Positions 34,157 to 50,400 of a DNA stretch of 64,000 nt are shown in pieces. Every line of letters starts with the position of its first letter. The first letter of the stretch is position 1. A program made the translations under genes and the position numbers. Below the pieces are notes generated by a model. It was not told the origin of the DNA. It saw only the letters and a list, made by a program, of their open reading frames with translations, and did no database searches. Source of the stretch: Butyriboletus loyo (taxonomy: Eukaryota > Basidiomycota > Agaricomycetes > Boletales > Boletaceae); assembly GCA_038093515.1 (NCBI GenBank), contig JBBPSI010000021.1:1-64000 (forward strand), in the 5' to 3' direction.

Positions 34157-36902
34157 ATGTCTTCTTCCCAGCCCACCATTCTCTCCAAGGCCGCCACGTC
34201 AAGCATTTCCAATCCAGATCTCCATCCGTCACCTTTTCCTCATCCTTCCTCCGCTCTTGACGCCCCAAGAGTCCAGTCACCCTCTCGCTCTGATTCAGAG
34301 CCCTGGGCTGATTCAGACTCCACGGGCAGCGCCAATTCTAGCGCTTTCCTTGACGTGGATCCTCAAATCGTCGAGGCTCTCAAAAGTAAAGATAGGATAT
34401 ACGTCCTGAAGCTCGGGGAGCAGATGGAAAGCTTAATCAACGATTGCAGGTTTGTTCTGTTTTTCCCTTTTCCCTCGGCAACTTTGTCCGGTAGCTGCGT
34501 CTCCCGCACCGTGAGACGTCACTTCTCGTCCTTTCTTTTGCATCTTATAGCGCGGGCGACCATTGGACATTTTCAATGCATTCGCTGACGACTTCAATTC
34601 TGCAGGCCTCGCTTTGATCTAATGCCCAACACCTCTTACCAAAGGCTTCTCGTGCACAGATGCTCCACCTATTACAGGCTGGCGCCAGAAACCGACTCTA
34701 TCACCAAAGTCATTAGTGTACTACTCACTTCGGAGAGCAGAATGTGAGTGATGCGCAGTGTGACCTAGTAGTCCCTCACACATCATGTCCCCAGTCCCGC
34801 TCGTCGTATTGCAGAGCTCGTCCCCGCTCAGTCACCCACACAACCCACTTTTAAAATCATGCGTCGATCACCTACTGACCGCCAACGCCCCAAACCCCAT
34901 TCGCAAGCTGACTCTGTGGCCGGTGAAGATGCCGAGCTCTCGGATCCAGAACCATCCGAGGCTGGTAGTCTGGGTGGGCGGAGTAATGCCACCGGAAGCA
35001 GCAAGAAGCATAAAACGATTGCTGAACGAGAAGCTGCTTATAACGAGGCTCGTTCCAGGATATTTATGGACTTTGACGAGAAGGACAGGGGAAAAGAAAA
35101 GGACCTCAGTGCTAGCTCTTCTACAGTTAGTCTCACGTCAGGTTCAGTGACAAGTGCGGGTGAAACTAGCAGCACGGGCGATATGGATGACTCGGTAAGC
35201 TCACCGACAACAGAGAGCGAATGGTCCGGGCCAGTCGTACGAGACAAGCAGGATGGTCGCCGTTCCAATGGCTCATCGTCGAGGAGTCTCCGCTCGAATG
35301 GACCAAGTTTCAATGGGTCAAATAGCTCTCGTGGTTCGAGAGCTCCCTCTCCGTCATCCTTCAAATACCCCACGTTGTACGAGCCCTCGCCAGTTGCTGT
35401 GCCTTATGACTTTTCGCAGGCTCCAACTCAGGCTCCCGGCTATGGTAACCCATATATGTATGCATACCCACAACCAACTCCCCCTGCGCCGAATTACATC
35501 CCTCCCTATCCTTACTATGCAACATACCCGTATCCTCAACCTCAGACTTCTCTTCAGAACGCAGATCCTATTAGTACTTCCAATCAGGCTGACGTTTACC
35601 CATCTCAGCAACCACCTCAGGGGGTTTATATTCCTTATTCCTGGCATTCGCCACCTCCTGCTCATCCTCCTACTCAGCACCGACCCCTCCCCGCTCCTAG
35701 CCCTCCCGTCGCTCCCCCTGCTTCCCAATTTTCGACTTACACACCACCCGTCCCATCCTATGGACCTTACCCGATACCTTACTATCCTTCCCCGCCGATG
35801 CATCCCATGCAACCGTCTTCCTCTCCAGCTCAGAATCAAGCGCATTATTCTCCTGAATACAATGGCGCACATGACCCATATGCTGCCAGCCGCCCGTACC
35901 CCGGTGCCATCGGTCAACAGTCTCCCACTATGGGACCTAAGCCCCGAGGTGCTCCACCTGCTCGGAGTGCGTGGAGTTACGGTCCTGGGATAGGTATGGG
36001 TGGATTCGGAGTAAACGGCAATACTGGCAGGCCCGGTGGAGGTGGCGAGGTTGTAGGACCGCGTTTAAGCTTAACGGTAAGAAGACATCCTGGAAATTTG
36101 AATGGAAAAATTGGTGCTAGAACACCAGCTAGTGACGAGGCGTCGTCTCCAGCCGTGAGTTTCCCTCGCGGTTTCATCATTTATCCCCAACTTATTCTGT
36201 GGAAAATTGACTCACGAGATCTAATTTTTCTAGTCTTCTACGTCGTCTTCGCGGAGAACGTACACGTCGTCGTCATCACAACACCCTCTTCCCGCGAGAC
36301 CTGATTGGGCTGTCGGTCTTAAGCCCCAGCCTACTTTGCACACTACTCATAGGCATCATGAGCATTCTACAAACTCTCGAAATATGACCCCCGCCCATAG
36401 CAATGGACAACGAGCACAGCAAGTTTCACCTCCACTTCAGTCGACAGACTTCCCGCCGCTGACAGTGAATGCTTCGGCAGAGAAACGCATGCCAGTAACG
36501 GGAGTGTGGAACAACTCGTCATCTGCCCGCTCTATACTCATGCCAGGAAATAATGCGTCAGGCAACGCTCTTGTGAATCATTCCAGTCCTACTGTGGGTG
36601 CTGCAGCTGCCAACTCGACTAGCAAGGTGGATGAGTCTGAGGGTACACCTGAGCGGCCGTCCGCGAAAGGGGGAAATGAAAATCTGGGCCCCAAAGGTGC
36701 CTGGAAGCCTGGTGGTGCAGCGCCGAGTCGCAGTCCAGTACCACAGGACAGCACTGACAAGGACAAGGAAAGATTGCGCGGAGAGGCTGTCGCCAATGCG
36801 ATATTGGTCGACAAAGTTCCTTTGCTCTCAGTCGAGGACAATGATAGTGAGGGCCCTGTGAACGCAGCCCATGGTGCCGCTCCCGTGGCATTGGCCACTT
36901 GA
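34157..36902 (+). CDS. R3H and SUZ domain RNA-binding protein
   Basis: A predicted single-stranded nucleic-acid-binding protein. The ATG at 34157 begins MSSSQPTILSKAATSSIS. The R3H domain is split by introns: VLKLGEQMESLINDCRPRFD, SYQRLLVHRCSTYYRLAP and DSITKVISVLLTSESRIPAR. It is followed by the SUZ motif (PTFKIMRR, then KTIAEREAAYNEARSRIF), the same order as in yeast Rbs1 and animal R3HDM/Encore proteins, which bind RNA and act in mRNA or RNA polymerase III-related control. The remaining two thirds are disordered and rich in Pro, Tyr, Gln and Ser (about 35380-35960), likely prone to condensate formation. Introns are visible at about 34449-34603, 34743-34793 and 36154-36233. Stop is at 36900-36902. 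Confidence 0.88.
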
Positions 36903-37193
36903 TAGATTTGGGTAAGAATTCGATTGTTGCGCCGTGCTTGCAAAACGTTGAACGCCCTGTTTAATTCTGAAACAGCGTCTCCGGAAAGTAGGTAGTTTGT
37001 CGCCGTGTCAATGCTATTGATTTTGTGGCTTGTAGTACGCAATGGTTGAACTGTCTTCATTACAATTAGATATATAATAAAATGTGTGTAAACATATAAT
37101 ACAACGGCTTTCGAGGCGCAGCTCAACCTAACGTGTGTTTGTTTCAAAGGCCTTTGCCAAACAAACCATCACTGCCACCTTGTGGGTTTGATC

Positions 37194-37923
37194 ATGACCA
37201 CGCGTTTGCGCCACAGGACACATGCAGAAGAGGAGGATGCATCTGCCTTGAAGCTTGGAGCCGGTGCGTACTACTGCACCACACTTTTCGATGATCATAC
37301 TATAAAACTGCTGCAGAATTCAACAACGCTGGTTGCTTGCTCATCTCAGAGGTCAAGTACCTACTCGAGAACAGGGACAAGGATGCGCCCGATACTGCGT
37401 ACGTGCCAACAATCGATGTATACCGTTTTCCTCGAAGGCCAACCGCTTTCCCCCCTTGTTTTTTTTTTGTTCGTGATCCTGGTTAGCGTCTACAACAAAA
37501 CGCTCGAGTACGTCAAGACGTTTGCCAAGTTCAGTACGACCGACTCTGCCAGCGCCGTTCGAGAGTAGGTCGGTTTCTTTTTGTATGTGCGTGTGTGCGT
37601 GTTGGTGGTGGTCTGGGATGTGTCGTTTGTCAATGAACCTCTGACGAGAAAATTATGAAGGACGCTACGTCGCGAGCCAGCGCTGACGCAGTTCGAGACG
37701 GCTCAAATCGCCAACTTGTGTCCAGCCACGGCAGAAGAAGCCAAGAGCGTCATACCGAGGTGAGTAGCACAACGACGTTGTACACACATGTGGTCGCGTC
37801 GCGCGGGGACGACTGACTTATTCATTCTGGGTCCAACTTTTGGTCAGTCTCGTCAAGATCGACGACGATCGATTGCAGGCTCTGCTTGACGAAATTCAAA
37901 CCATGCGCAAGTTCCAGTCGTGA
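37194..37923 (+). CDS. RPB4: RNA polymerase II subunit Rpb4
   Basis: Rpb4 forms the dissociable Rpb4/Rpb7 stalk of RNA polymerase II, acting in initiation and in linking transcription to mRNA decay. The ATG at 37194 gives MTTRLRHRTHAEEEDASALK. The spliced protein continues EFNNAGCLLISEVKYLLENR, VYNKTLEYVKTFAKFSTTDS, PALTQFETAQIANLCPATAE and VKIDDDRLQALLDEIQTMRK, ending FQS with stop at 37921-37923. This is the compact helical (HRDC-like) Rpb4 fold at about 135 residues, close to the usual size without the long loop of the yeast protein. Four introns are present, one beginning at 37264. Confidence 0.93.
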
Positions 37924-38039
37924 TCACGTAGTGTATCTTTGGGCGATATTGTATCAAATCGTAGTCTAATTCGATTGCCTCGTCTCAAGTCAGGTGTGAC
38001 CCCCTAGACTCTTGGCGTCCACCTATATTCCCGATGTGA

Positions 38040-40201
38040 TTATCCTTCCATGTCTTCTAGCGCAGGTTTGCTAATGCTCTCTGATTCGCTCTCCTCCTCG
38101 AGTGATAGAGCGTGCTTGAGTTCTTTGATGTTGGTAACATCAAAACGCTTGCCCTCCTTGAAGGGTTTGGGTCGTCTCTTTACGTCTTTCTTGATGACTG
38201 CAGTTGCAGGAATGATACCTCTCGGGTTCAAGTACAATAAATCGTTCCCTTCGTAATTGTCCACATATCGGATCCAGGCGTCGAATCTATTCACTCCGTC
38301 AATCGATTTCACCGCGTTGCCCCCATTGAAAAACAAAGGCCACGTACATGCCACACCGGTCCTCTGTCGCACGCATGTCTTCGTAAATGAACTCTTGCTT
38401 GAATGCGTCGATCGTCTTTCGGTATTGCTCGAAATCGATCGGCGATCGATAGTCGACATGGGAGTCGTCATACTTTTCCCGTTCGTTGACCGTTGTCACC
38501 TTTTGGTTGTAAGAACCGAAAATGGGGTACTCAAGAAGCAGCCCCAAGGCGGGCATTTTGGGCACGAGGACCACTCGGGGACCGTAGAGCTTGAAAAGCG
38601 TTTAGTAAAATGGATACCCCGGAAAGTGGTGAGACTCTACTTCGTCGATTATATCGGGAAGAGTTCCGGTCCGGTAAGATAGTACAAGGGCGGACATCAT
38701 TTTACGCTTTTTTCCGAAGCTACGATGAGAAAAAGATCATGATAGTCGCGGTCCAACTTACGATCTAAGCCTTAGTTTGAATACATAACGTGGAGGATCG
38801 CATATCACAGTGGGAAACGTACCTGATGTAGCATGAAACTTTGTCCATGAAAGAGTACACTGATCCATTCCGTATCACCGTAAACCGCGGGGTCCGCGAT
38901 CTTTCAAAAAATAGTTGAGTCGAGGAAAACTCTGTAGTGGTGGGAAGAACCATACTTGAATTTTTATCATGTTACGTTGATTGCTACGATCTGGAAAGTC
39001 GCGGCCGACTGTGAAGTTGTGGAAGTTGTGGGTACCCTCAAACTTTTTTGTAGTGGCTCGCAACCTGTCAACGTCTTCGGCCCTGACCCTCCATTGTCGC
39101 TTCCGAGCAAGGTCTTCTTCCGGGGTGGAAGAATCAGCACTTGGGAAATCCCAAAAGGGATGTTGTGGGATATCACTAGGCGACTCCTGTAAAACAGTTG
39201 CGGCATGTTGAGCACGCGCAAACGCCGAGTTCGGTTTGGGTGGAATTAATAGATAAGAGGGAAAGAAGTAAGTATACTTGCGGCTATCGCAAGATCTGTT
39301 TTCATGGGTGAATACGACACGCAGAAAGCTCAAGGAGAAGAAAGTCGCACAGTCGTGCATTGAACCCGCCCTGGACTCGAACCTTGTTTGTTGACATTAC
39401 TGAGTTGGACTTGGCTCACGGGATCATGTACTTACTTTGCCCCATACGCGTATTTCTGGTGGGAGTTCTTCATTAACACGAGAAACCCAGTCCTTGACGC
39501 CAGGGATGTTGAGGATCAACTTCATAGACACGATGTTGCCTGCAGCGTGGACGCCTGCATCTGTTCGAGCGGCTCGTCCGAGATTAACCTGTAAACCGCA
39601 CTTAGATGAACAACCAGGGGATGTGGACGGTGAAGCACTTTGGTGGGATCGTCGGCATTGTCCTTGGACACGGCTCCTGCACGAACCAGCGCGTCGAACA
39701 AGACACCCTCGATCGTTCTGACGTTCGGTTGACTTGGACCGGGAGGAAAGGTCTCAGGGGCACCATCCTTCGTTCACGAAACATCAAACATCGTACGCAC
39801 ATCTGCATGCCACTGCACCCGGTTCCACAGAAGCCAAGGAGTAACGCTGCCATGCGTTTCGGTAACCTTGGGGGTTTGGGTCCATCATTTTCCTCGTTCT
39901 TGGGCATCTCCGAGGGCCCGACATCTCGGGGTTCGCGGCGACGACCGACGTTTTTTGTCTGTTTTTCCTTTCCTTTGCGCGATTTCGCCCATCCGGCGGC
40001 GTCCCGCCTGCCAGCAGATTTTTCGCGACTGCTGGACTCGGGCGGAGTGTCAACCGTCTGGATGGCGTCGGGTGATGCCACCTTTTCTTCTGAAACGGGG
40101 TGATTCTGTTCAACTCTCACCCGTTTGGGTGGCTCAGACGAGCTGGGTTTCTCGAGAAATAGCCTCTTGGTCCCGTGGGGCGTGTCTGGCGCCATGGACA
40201 T
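38040..40201 (-). CDS. PUS1: tRNA pseudouridine synthase 1 (TruA family)
   Basis: Pus1 converts uridines to pseudouridine in tRNA (and some snRNA and mRNA) in the nucleus. The ATG at 40201 ([20 protein letters not shown]) starts a basic, disordered N-terminus suited to nuclear import. The catalytic motif is [15 protein letters not shown], with the invariant Asp in ARTDAGVHA. Other TruA landmarks are [62 protein letters not shown] and [16 protein letters not shown]. It ends in an acidic tail, stopping at 38040-38042. The 3' end lies 116 bp from that of RPB4 (convergent). About nine short introns are needed. Confidence 0.92.
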
Positions 40202-41383
40202 ATTTCTAGGACGCGGCTTTCACGGACATTAACGAGATGCGGGTCGCATGATGGCAGACAAGAGCATACCGGCAGCGATTGAGGATGGCTAAACACTGGC
40301 AGGTGATGTTTGCATCTCTGAGGTGAAAACAAACGAAGATACCTCATTAAATTAGCGATCTCACTCAGGTAGTGTTTGGACAGCGTCAACGTATGATACT
40401 CCCGAAACTACGTAAATACCCGAGATATACACGAAAAAAAAGCCGCATGGACGTCCCCGTAGCTCATTTTCGCAAAGGTCCCGAACTCCCATTTTGTTGC
40501 TTCCACCGGGCAAGTTGGACTAGGCCCGCGCGTTCCAGCGGCCTCCTTATATACCGAACAGAGTCTCCATCGACAGTCGTCCTCTTGGGGTGGGGTGAGT
40601 TCAGTGATATGCGGGACCCGCGGACAAGGATTGAGAGGCCGAGGATGCACCCTTGAGGGTATCGAGTCTATGCAGGCATTTTTTGTCGTTGATAGAAGGA
40701 ATAATATCTGGAAGAGGAGGAGGTAACCATCATTCCCTACAGGCGCGCTTTCCCAGCACGGTTGGCGTCTCCGTTGGGGGCGTGCCTTGAAGCAAGAATG
40801 TGGTGGATGTACCGAGAGAGATACATCACCGTGTGCAGACAGCGCGAAGACGGCAGACGTCAATGAATCTCTGCGAATTCACCAGGAGACGGGTGAGTAC
40901 GGGACGAATCCCGTCGACAACTTCCAGTTGAAGATCATTTCCAGGGCGTACCACCAGGCACGGGCTCGGAATGACCTCAGGGATCCATAACGAACCGACC
41001 CACTTACACACGTCAGAACATTCATGAGATTCATGCCGCCAGCATCGGGTGTCTCGATGGGAGCGAGGTAACCAAGGAACAGGGAAGGGATGAAGGAGGA
41101 GACGGATGATGCAGGACTCTCGCTAAATGGGGCCGTGGACGGGATAGGCGAGGCGACCGCAGTCCCGGGCAAACCGGCGAGCGGTGTTGCTACAAAATTT
41201 TGGGAGAATAACGGAACGCAGATGGCAGAGCCGAGATGGCAGGGAGGAGGAGGAGGACGAATGGGAGAGAGCTGTGCAGCCTCGCGACCGCTCCAAGGCT
41301 GATCCACGACGGTTACCAAGGCGTCTGCTCGTCCGAACGGTATAATTACTGTCGTAGGATCGAACATCTTCCCAGCCCTCGCC
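40202..41383. promoter_or_regulatory. Divergent 1.2-kb interval between PUS1 and the PAK gene
   Basis: Both flanking genes start outward, so their promoters lie here. A minus-strand frame (ATG at 41406, stop near 40879, 176 codons) overlaps the PAK start codon; its product has no recognisable motif. Several runs are GA- or CT-rich, for example 40708-40722 and 41228-41260. No TATA box is clear. Confidence 0.45.
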
Positions 41384-43970
<2,587 letters not shown>

Positions 43971-44417
43971 CCAAGTACAACTGCAACTGCTCGTGACGGG
44001 TTATTGCCCGGTGTGGACGATTCACTTACTTTTTACGTTGCACGCTCCACCTTTTTCTTTTTCTTTTTTGCAATTTTTGTCACTCCACTCCGATACGTTT
44101 GCATCCGTTTCATTCTTTTTACTCGAAAATACCTACCTGACATAGCATCATAAAATTTTCAGGAGTTACGCCTGTACACCTGGGGTTCCTCTTCTATATC
44201 CTCGACTTTGTAATACCTTTCTACATGCTGGTCCCTCCCTAGCTTTTCCATGTGACTCGGATAGACTAGTTTCGAAATGCGCATAGTGAATCGTTTTTTG
44301 GGCGTGCAATTAAATGGATGTATTTTCCAATAGAAAGTAGACATCAGTGGTTTGACTTGGCTAACGATACAAAATGTGTGTGAGCAACGTGTGATTTGAT
44401 GATCGATAAAGTCTATT
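43971..44417. other. Convergent intergenic stretch, PAK / TEL1
   Basis: About 450 bases between two convergent 3' ends, T-rich at 44050-44075 and 44110-44125 on the PAK side. Nothing beyond 3' untranslated sequence is evident. Confidence 0.5.
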
Positions 44418-47400
44418 CTAATAATCGGGGCTCCATCCTGGGGTATCATTAAGATTCCTCAATCAAGGCGGGGATACGGGGAAAATTTGTAGCTGATCGA
44501 CGTACCGTGATAGATCGTCGCCAGGTTGACAATGTCCGTCGCCTCCGCAATGAGCTCGTTGACCGTATACTCAACACTGAGTGACTTGTCCAATTTGCGA
44601 GCCACAGAGTTGAGTGCACGGTCCGCTGCTTCGTTGACGGGCGCGCTGTGCGTCGCGGGATCATGACCCAGTCCGAACAGTGAAGGTTCCGCAGTAACGC
44701 GTCCGACGGGCTCGTTGGTGTTCTCTTGAATCTTTTTGATCTTGAGTTCGCTCGCGGTCCTGGGAGGGGCGTGTGTGCGTCTCCGGTGAGTCAAACGTAA
44801 CGGGACCGGAGGGGGAAAAAGTGGACGAACCATGAGTGGAGGGGGTCATGCTTGAAGACTTCGAGCACGGTCATGATGACATCGGACCGCTCGCGGAGAA
44901 CGCGCAGGGTTTCTTCTGCACATCGTTGAAATACGCCTTGGGTACCCGAATAACCCATTCCGTCAACCATGTCGCGCGTCATCCGGAACGGGACACGCTC
45001 CGGGACTCGTAACAGCTTTCCCTGTGGGAGGGGGATGACGACGAAACATGAGATACAGGGTATGGTGGTCGACGTACATGGAGGTGCTTACTTGGTCAAA
45101 GGCAATCCCTAAATCGATGTGCACGACCTCCCCTGTCCCATTGTCCATCAGAATGTTGGATACGTGCCGGTCCCCTAGACCCAAAACATGGCCCACGATC
45201 GACGTGGTCGCGACGCTCCGAGTATAATTTAGTCGCATCGCAAACCAGGCAATGGGCGACTTGTGCTTCTCGGTGAAATAGTGCCTCATGACGGGTGCTG
45301 TCTTGTCGCAGATTTCTTTAAAATGCGCAACCATCGCATCCACCCTGCCTTGGTTACGTTCTCGCGTTTGTTTGAGGCTACTGAGAATCTCGGTATGCTT
45401 GACGTCGTTGGGACGATATCTTGGGGAAGAAAATTGTCAACCTAATGAATATAGATTGATTGCATTTACTTGCCTTGGGTGGGCTATCCCTAACCATATC
45501 TGTAATGGAACCGTGTTACCAACGAACTCCAGAACTCCGGCTTGAGCTGCAAGAGGTAAGACGGTATATCCGCGAACTTTCAGGTCACGCTTTTTGGTCT
45601 CTCTGTCACATTTAAGAACGACGTTGACCAGGTCAAAGACTTGTTCCATGACAGCGTCCTGTCGCAGGTCGTCGTTCCCCCCTTTGAACTTGGAGAGAGA
45701 ATCAGCTTCCTTGCGACAAAGTCGCGCTCGCCAGCTGCTCACCAACTGCTTGTATTTTTCACCATTTGAACCGTAACAGGTGCTGATCTTTGGAAGGTTG
45801 ATTCCGCCCGCTGTCGTAAAAGTGGGGTCATAGTGGCTGATCCAGACACAGTGATCGTACTTCAAGGTAGCATCGATAGCTGGATGGGACGTGACAACCG
45901 GCACCTGGACGTCGCAAAGCCGTCGAATCGTCAGGTTATCCGGTATATGCAGCAAACCCTTGACTTTATTGATGGCACGGTTGTCCTTGGCAGGGTACTT
46001 GGCCCACTCGATAGAGGCGTCACACACCTGCTTGATTGCTTTAACACGAGTGGAATATCGTGGATCGCTTAGCAGTCGGTCAAAGATGTCAGATGCGGCG
46101 CTGGAACGATCGAGTTGAGCTTGCGACAATGTTGGCTCGTGACGACTAGATAATCTTCTGCTCGACGACGACCGCCCAGACTTCTCGGGTCGGATGCAGT
46201 AGACCTGGTATAGGCTATGGAAGGGGTGTTCTTGACACATTCGGATGACAAGTTCCTGAAGTATTTGTTGGTTTGCTGGCAGTTCGCCTTGTGAAGGCTG
46301 AGACATACGAGCAGAAAGTTGGTGAGAAAGAAAAACAAATTTCCTTGAAGGTATCCGAGCGACTGCATTCTTGAACGCATCTTGCAGTCTCTGATCCTCG
46401 AAATTTGCAAACCACAAAGAGCAAAAGCGGATAGGCACGTTGTCGTCGAAGATATCCGAGGCGGCGAGGCATCGCGAGTACATGTTGATGGCGAGGTCAA
46501 GGAACGTGACTAGTGCTCCATTATGTTGTTTGTAAGCCTCTTCATCCTCCGCTAGAACGGCCTTCGCCTTCTTCTGGTCCTCGAAGAGGGCGTAGTACTC
46601 ATTTGAGCCTAGTTGAGTCCGAAGAAGCTGACTCTCTCTCTGTTTAATTTCTTGACTCTTGCGATCGACGTATGTCTTCCACCGCAAGGCATCCGGTGAC
46701 TTGATGATGACGTGGTATTGACGTTCGGCAAAGAGTGCACATTTATGGAAGACGCTGGCACATGCGTTTCCATGAGTGTTGTTTTGTTTTTCCACCTCCG
46801 CAGCAAGTGACGTTGCTGCATCAAAGTATTTGTGCCTAATATCCATCGGTTTTTCCAAGCATGCTTCCGAAATCCAGGACCCCTGATGTGTTGAGATAAT
46901 GTTAACAATATTGACATGGTCGTGATGGAGCACCCACCAAGCGCGCCATAGAGAGTGCTCGTTCGATAACCAGCTCAGGTTCACTCGAAGCGATTTGGTC
47001 CTGTCGAAGCAGAAGATCCTTTAAGAACTGAACGGCCAACTTTTGCTCGTTTTGAAGCCAAAGGACACGCGCAAACTCTTGAGATACTTCATGAGTTGAG
47101 ATGCCCTCAAGACGTCGGGCCTTAACGATGGAGTTTAGTGCCACTTGAAGCTTGTTCGATTTTCGTGCCGCGACGGAAAGACGGACAAGGCAGCGCTTCT
47201 CGAGTTCCAGTAGTCTACTGCCAAATGGTGTGATCATGTCCCCAATCTGTTCGCGCTCTTCCTTTCGCCTGGCAGAGCGGATCAAGGACGCCCTAGTTGC
47301 TAGTATTCGTTCGAGACTGCTGAATCTGAACTTGGCTTGAGCGCGTGATCAACTACTCGGCGTTAAACACTCACTCAAACTCTGGATCAATGTCAACAAG

Positions 47401-50400
47401 CTGCGACATCAACCGGATGTCTGGAGACTTGGAGTTCAGGTGGTCTTGGACGGGCCGTTGTCTCCATTGTGTAAGTTGATTAAGAGACATAATGTTCCGC
47501 GCTATCTCTCGGATTTCCGTGATGTCTTCATTGCCAAGAGTTCGCAACCGTTCCATGGCATCGCAGAGAGCAGAATGGATAGTGACGTCAATCACGTATG
47601 GATCTCTTTCGCGGTAAATGGCACGGAGAGCACGGTAAAGAGCAATGTTAGAATCCTGAAAGTCTCCGGTGTCGGGCAAATCCCATGTCTCTGTGCGCCA
47701 TCCCAATTGGTAAGACATAGTTGATGAAGTTTCGTCTGACTGGAATCCTTTCTGTGGGCCCTGAAGAGTTCCAATGGCAAGGCTGTCGAATCCGAATGCG
47801 TGGAAAGATTGGAGGAGACCGTCCGCATCGATCGACTCGCGACTACCAGCTTCGATTGCTGCACCATGGAAGCGGAACGCCTTGTCCCATTGATGTTCGT
47901 GATGGAAGCGTTTGATCAAGAAATGGTGGAGATCAGTAGTCTTGATGCCATAAAAGCCGTCAGGCTCGTCGATATGCCCATATATCTCGAACAGCAGATG
48001 CTCAATACCATTGGGGGACTCCTTGTTGAGTTGCCCATACTCAAATGCAAGTTCTAGAAACAGTAGCGCAGTGGTATATGATCCGCAACCAACTGCACTC
48101 TTCGCTAAGAGGCGGAAGTCGACATCTAGCCATTTGTCGTGTGCTAGCCAGTCATCGGAGTCAACAGAGCGGAAGCTACGCAGGTGAAGAATGACGTCGA
48201 CTACGGCACGCATGCAAGACCGACTAGGGTCCTCCCCAGCCAGTACAGCGGTGAAGTAGTCAGAAAGGTACTTCCTCGTGGGTGTAGCCGAGGATGCACC
48301 CTGCGAGAGCTCCCTTGAAAGCAGAGTGTGAACGAGGATAGGAAGTATTTCTTCCGCGAACTGAACGTTATTCGTAATGAGGGGAGTAAGTTGACCATAG
48401 AACTTGTCGAAAAGGTTCAGTATGTCGCTCAGGAGCGTTGAAAGAGAACAAATCCATCGAGAAAAATTGGTGGGAGGGTGTGAGATGGAATCAAGCTCGG
48501 CGATGTTGCGTGCAGGGCGAATCGACAGCACCACTGGGAATTTCTGGAAGAATTCGAGTGGGGCTAGATATTCTGCGGGCCAAAGGTGGAAAGCTAGAGT
48601 CTCCTCGGACGACGCAGAAATTAGTGACTTGAGAGTAAGATAGACAAGATAGACCTCCGAAGGATTAATCCCATCAAGCATGGCGAGTAAAGTTTGTATG
48701 ACAGATCGGCGAGGCGAAAGGTCAACCTGCGCCTCTTCCTGGCGACGGATATTCCTTCGGTGTCTAGCGCGCACGGTCTGGGGGAAGGGGTGTTCACTGC
48801 CAAAACCATAGATGTTTCCGGTGTTGGCGACAAGCAGGGAGGCAAACGCATCGATATCGTCCCGCTCTAGATGGGCTATCGGGGGGATGTAATCCTTGAG
48901 ACGCCAGAAATCTGTCATAGCGAACTGTAATTTGCTGTATGCATGTTGCTCGGCCAATTCAAGCAATTTTCGTACAAGCCGGAACTTGTTTGAGGCTATA
49001 CGATGGTCGCTTAGAGTGGCAGACAGGCTGTCGGCAGTAATATCCTCAACGACGGAGAGGAGGGCTGGTGAGGGCTGATGAGACCATGCCGGCAGTGCTT
49101 TCAAAACTTGTGCTTTGATTCTCGAGTTTCTGCAGAGTATAAGTGCCTGCTCGTCGATCCACTGCGGAAGTTCTTGATTCTGTTTTGGTGCACTGGAACC
49201 ACTAGCGGCACGATCATCATCCAGCAGAGCACAAACACGGATCAAGATATCGGGGAAAGGTTGGTCAAGTTGGACCTCCATTCGATAGACGGAGAAGCCC
49301 CATTCGAGATATGATTGTGCGGCTCGAGTGAGATCTGCTTGGGCTAGCAACGAAGATGACTTTTGAGTGAAGGTATGGAGCAGAGTAGGGTCCTTGAACT
49401 TTTCGCCAAGGACAGCGATCAGGAGGCTAATACCATTCAGCAAGCGAAGTTGTTCGTTGACAAATGGTGTGGAGTGTAACTCCGCGAAAATCTGATGAAG
49501 GACATGGTACGAGATGGCGGTGACATGTTCTGAGACTGCCGGTGAAGTGCACCACTGCAAAGACCGCAAGATGGTGCTAGTGCCGAAGCGGGGTAGGTTC
49601 GGGGGATGAAATCTAAAGTCGTTCAAACGTCGATATTTATTCAGCGACATGAATGTCCGAGCGGCCTCTCGCAAACCATGAGCACGTAGACCTTCAACGA
49701 TTGCGCCATCATCTGAAAAATCTTGGTCGCCAAAGGAGCGGATCACAGAGGCCGCGATGTCTCCTGCGTTTTGCCGTACGCATTGCGTGAAACCTCCGAG
49801 GGGTTGAAGGTCGATGCCTTTGGACTGAAAGAGTTCCTCGAGGCGAGTCATGAGTGTGGAGTCGCTAACGTGGGTTGTGTCGACGAGTGAAACGAGCTGC
49901 AACCCAATGAGGTCTCCAATGCAGGCTCGAAGACCGTCTGCGATGGTTTTTTGGGTAGCAGAACAATGGCTAACAAATAATTGTTGGCCGTGTGCAACGG
50001 CTTCTTGGCTCCCTCCTCCCTCCATCAAGTTGGCAGGTGTAAATAAGCGAAAGGCTGCTTCTGCGCATTCTCTTCTGTTCGCATAGCCGAGCAAATTTGG
50101 TGGCAGTCGCAGGATGTCGAGGGAATTCTGTCGAATCGATAAGGCAATTTGGGAAGCGTAAGCCTCGAAGAGTTCACTGGGTTCGGACAGTCCAAGGCGC
50201 TGGGAAACACCACACAGCACCACCTGGATATGGCGAGAATACAATGGGCTGTGGAAAGCTGCTTCCAGAAGGTGCCAGTAAGGTCCTCGTCTCACGTACG
50301 AGCTAGCGATCATGATGTTCCCGAGACAGAGTGTCCTGGTGAGCATGCACTCATACCTGAAAGATCTGGTTAGGCTAACAATAATTAAGGAGAGCGGGCC

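Noticed and set aside
35354..35917. Minus-strand 187-codon Arg/Trp-rich frame
   Set aside because: It is the complement of the Pro/Tyr/Gln-rich tail of the R3H-SUZ protein.
39355..39430. A tRNA-like T-loop sequence (ggactcgaacc) on the minus strand
   Set aside because: No matching acceptor, D or anticodon arms; the bases belong to a coding exon and intron border of PUS1.
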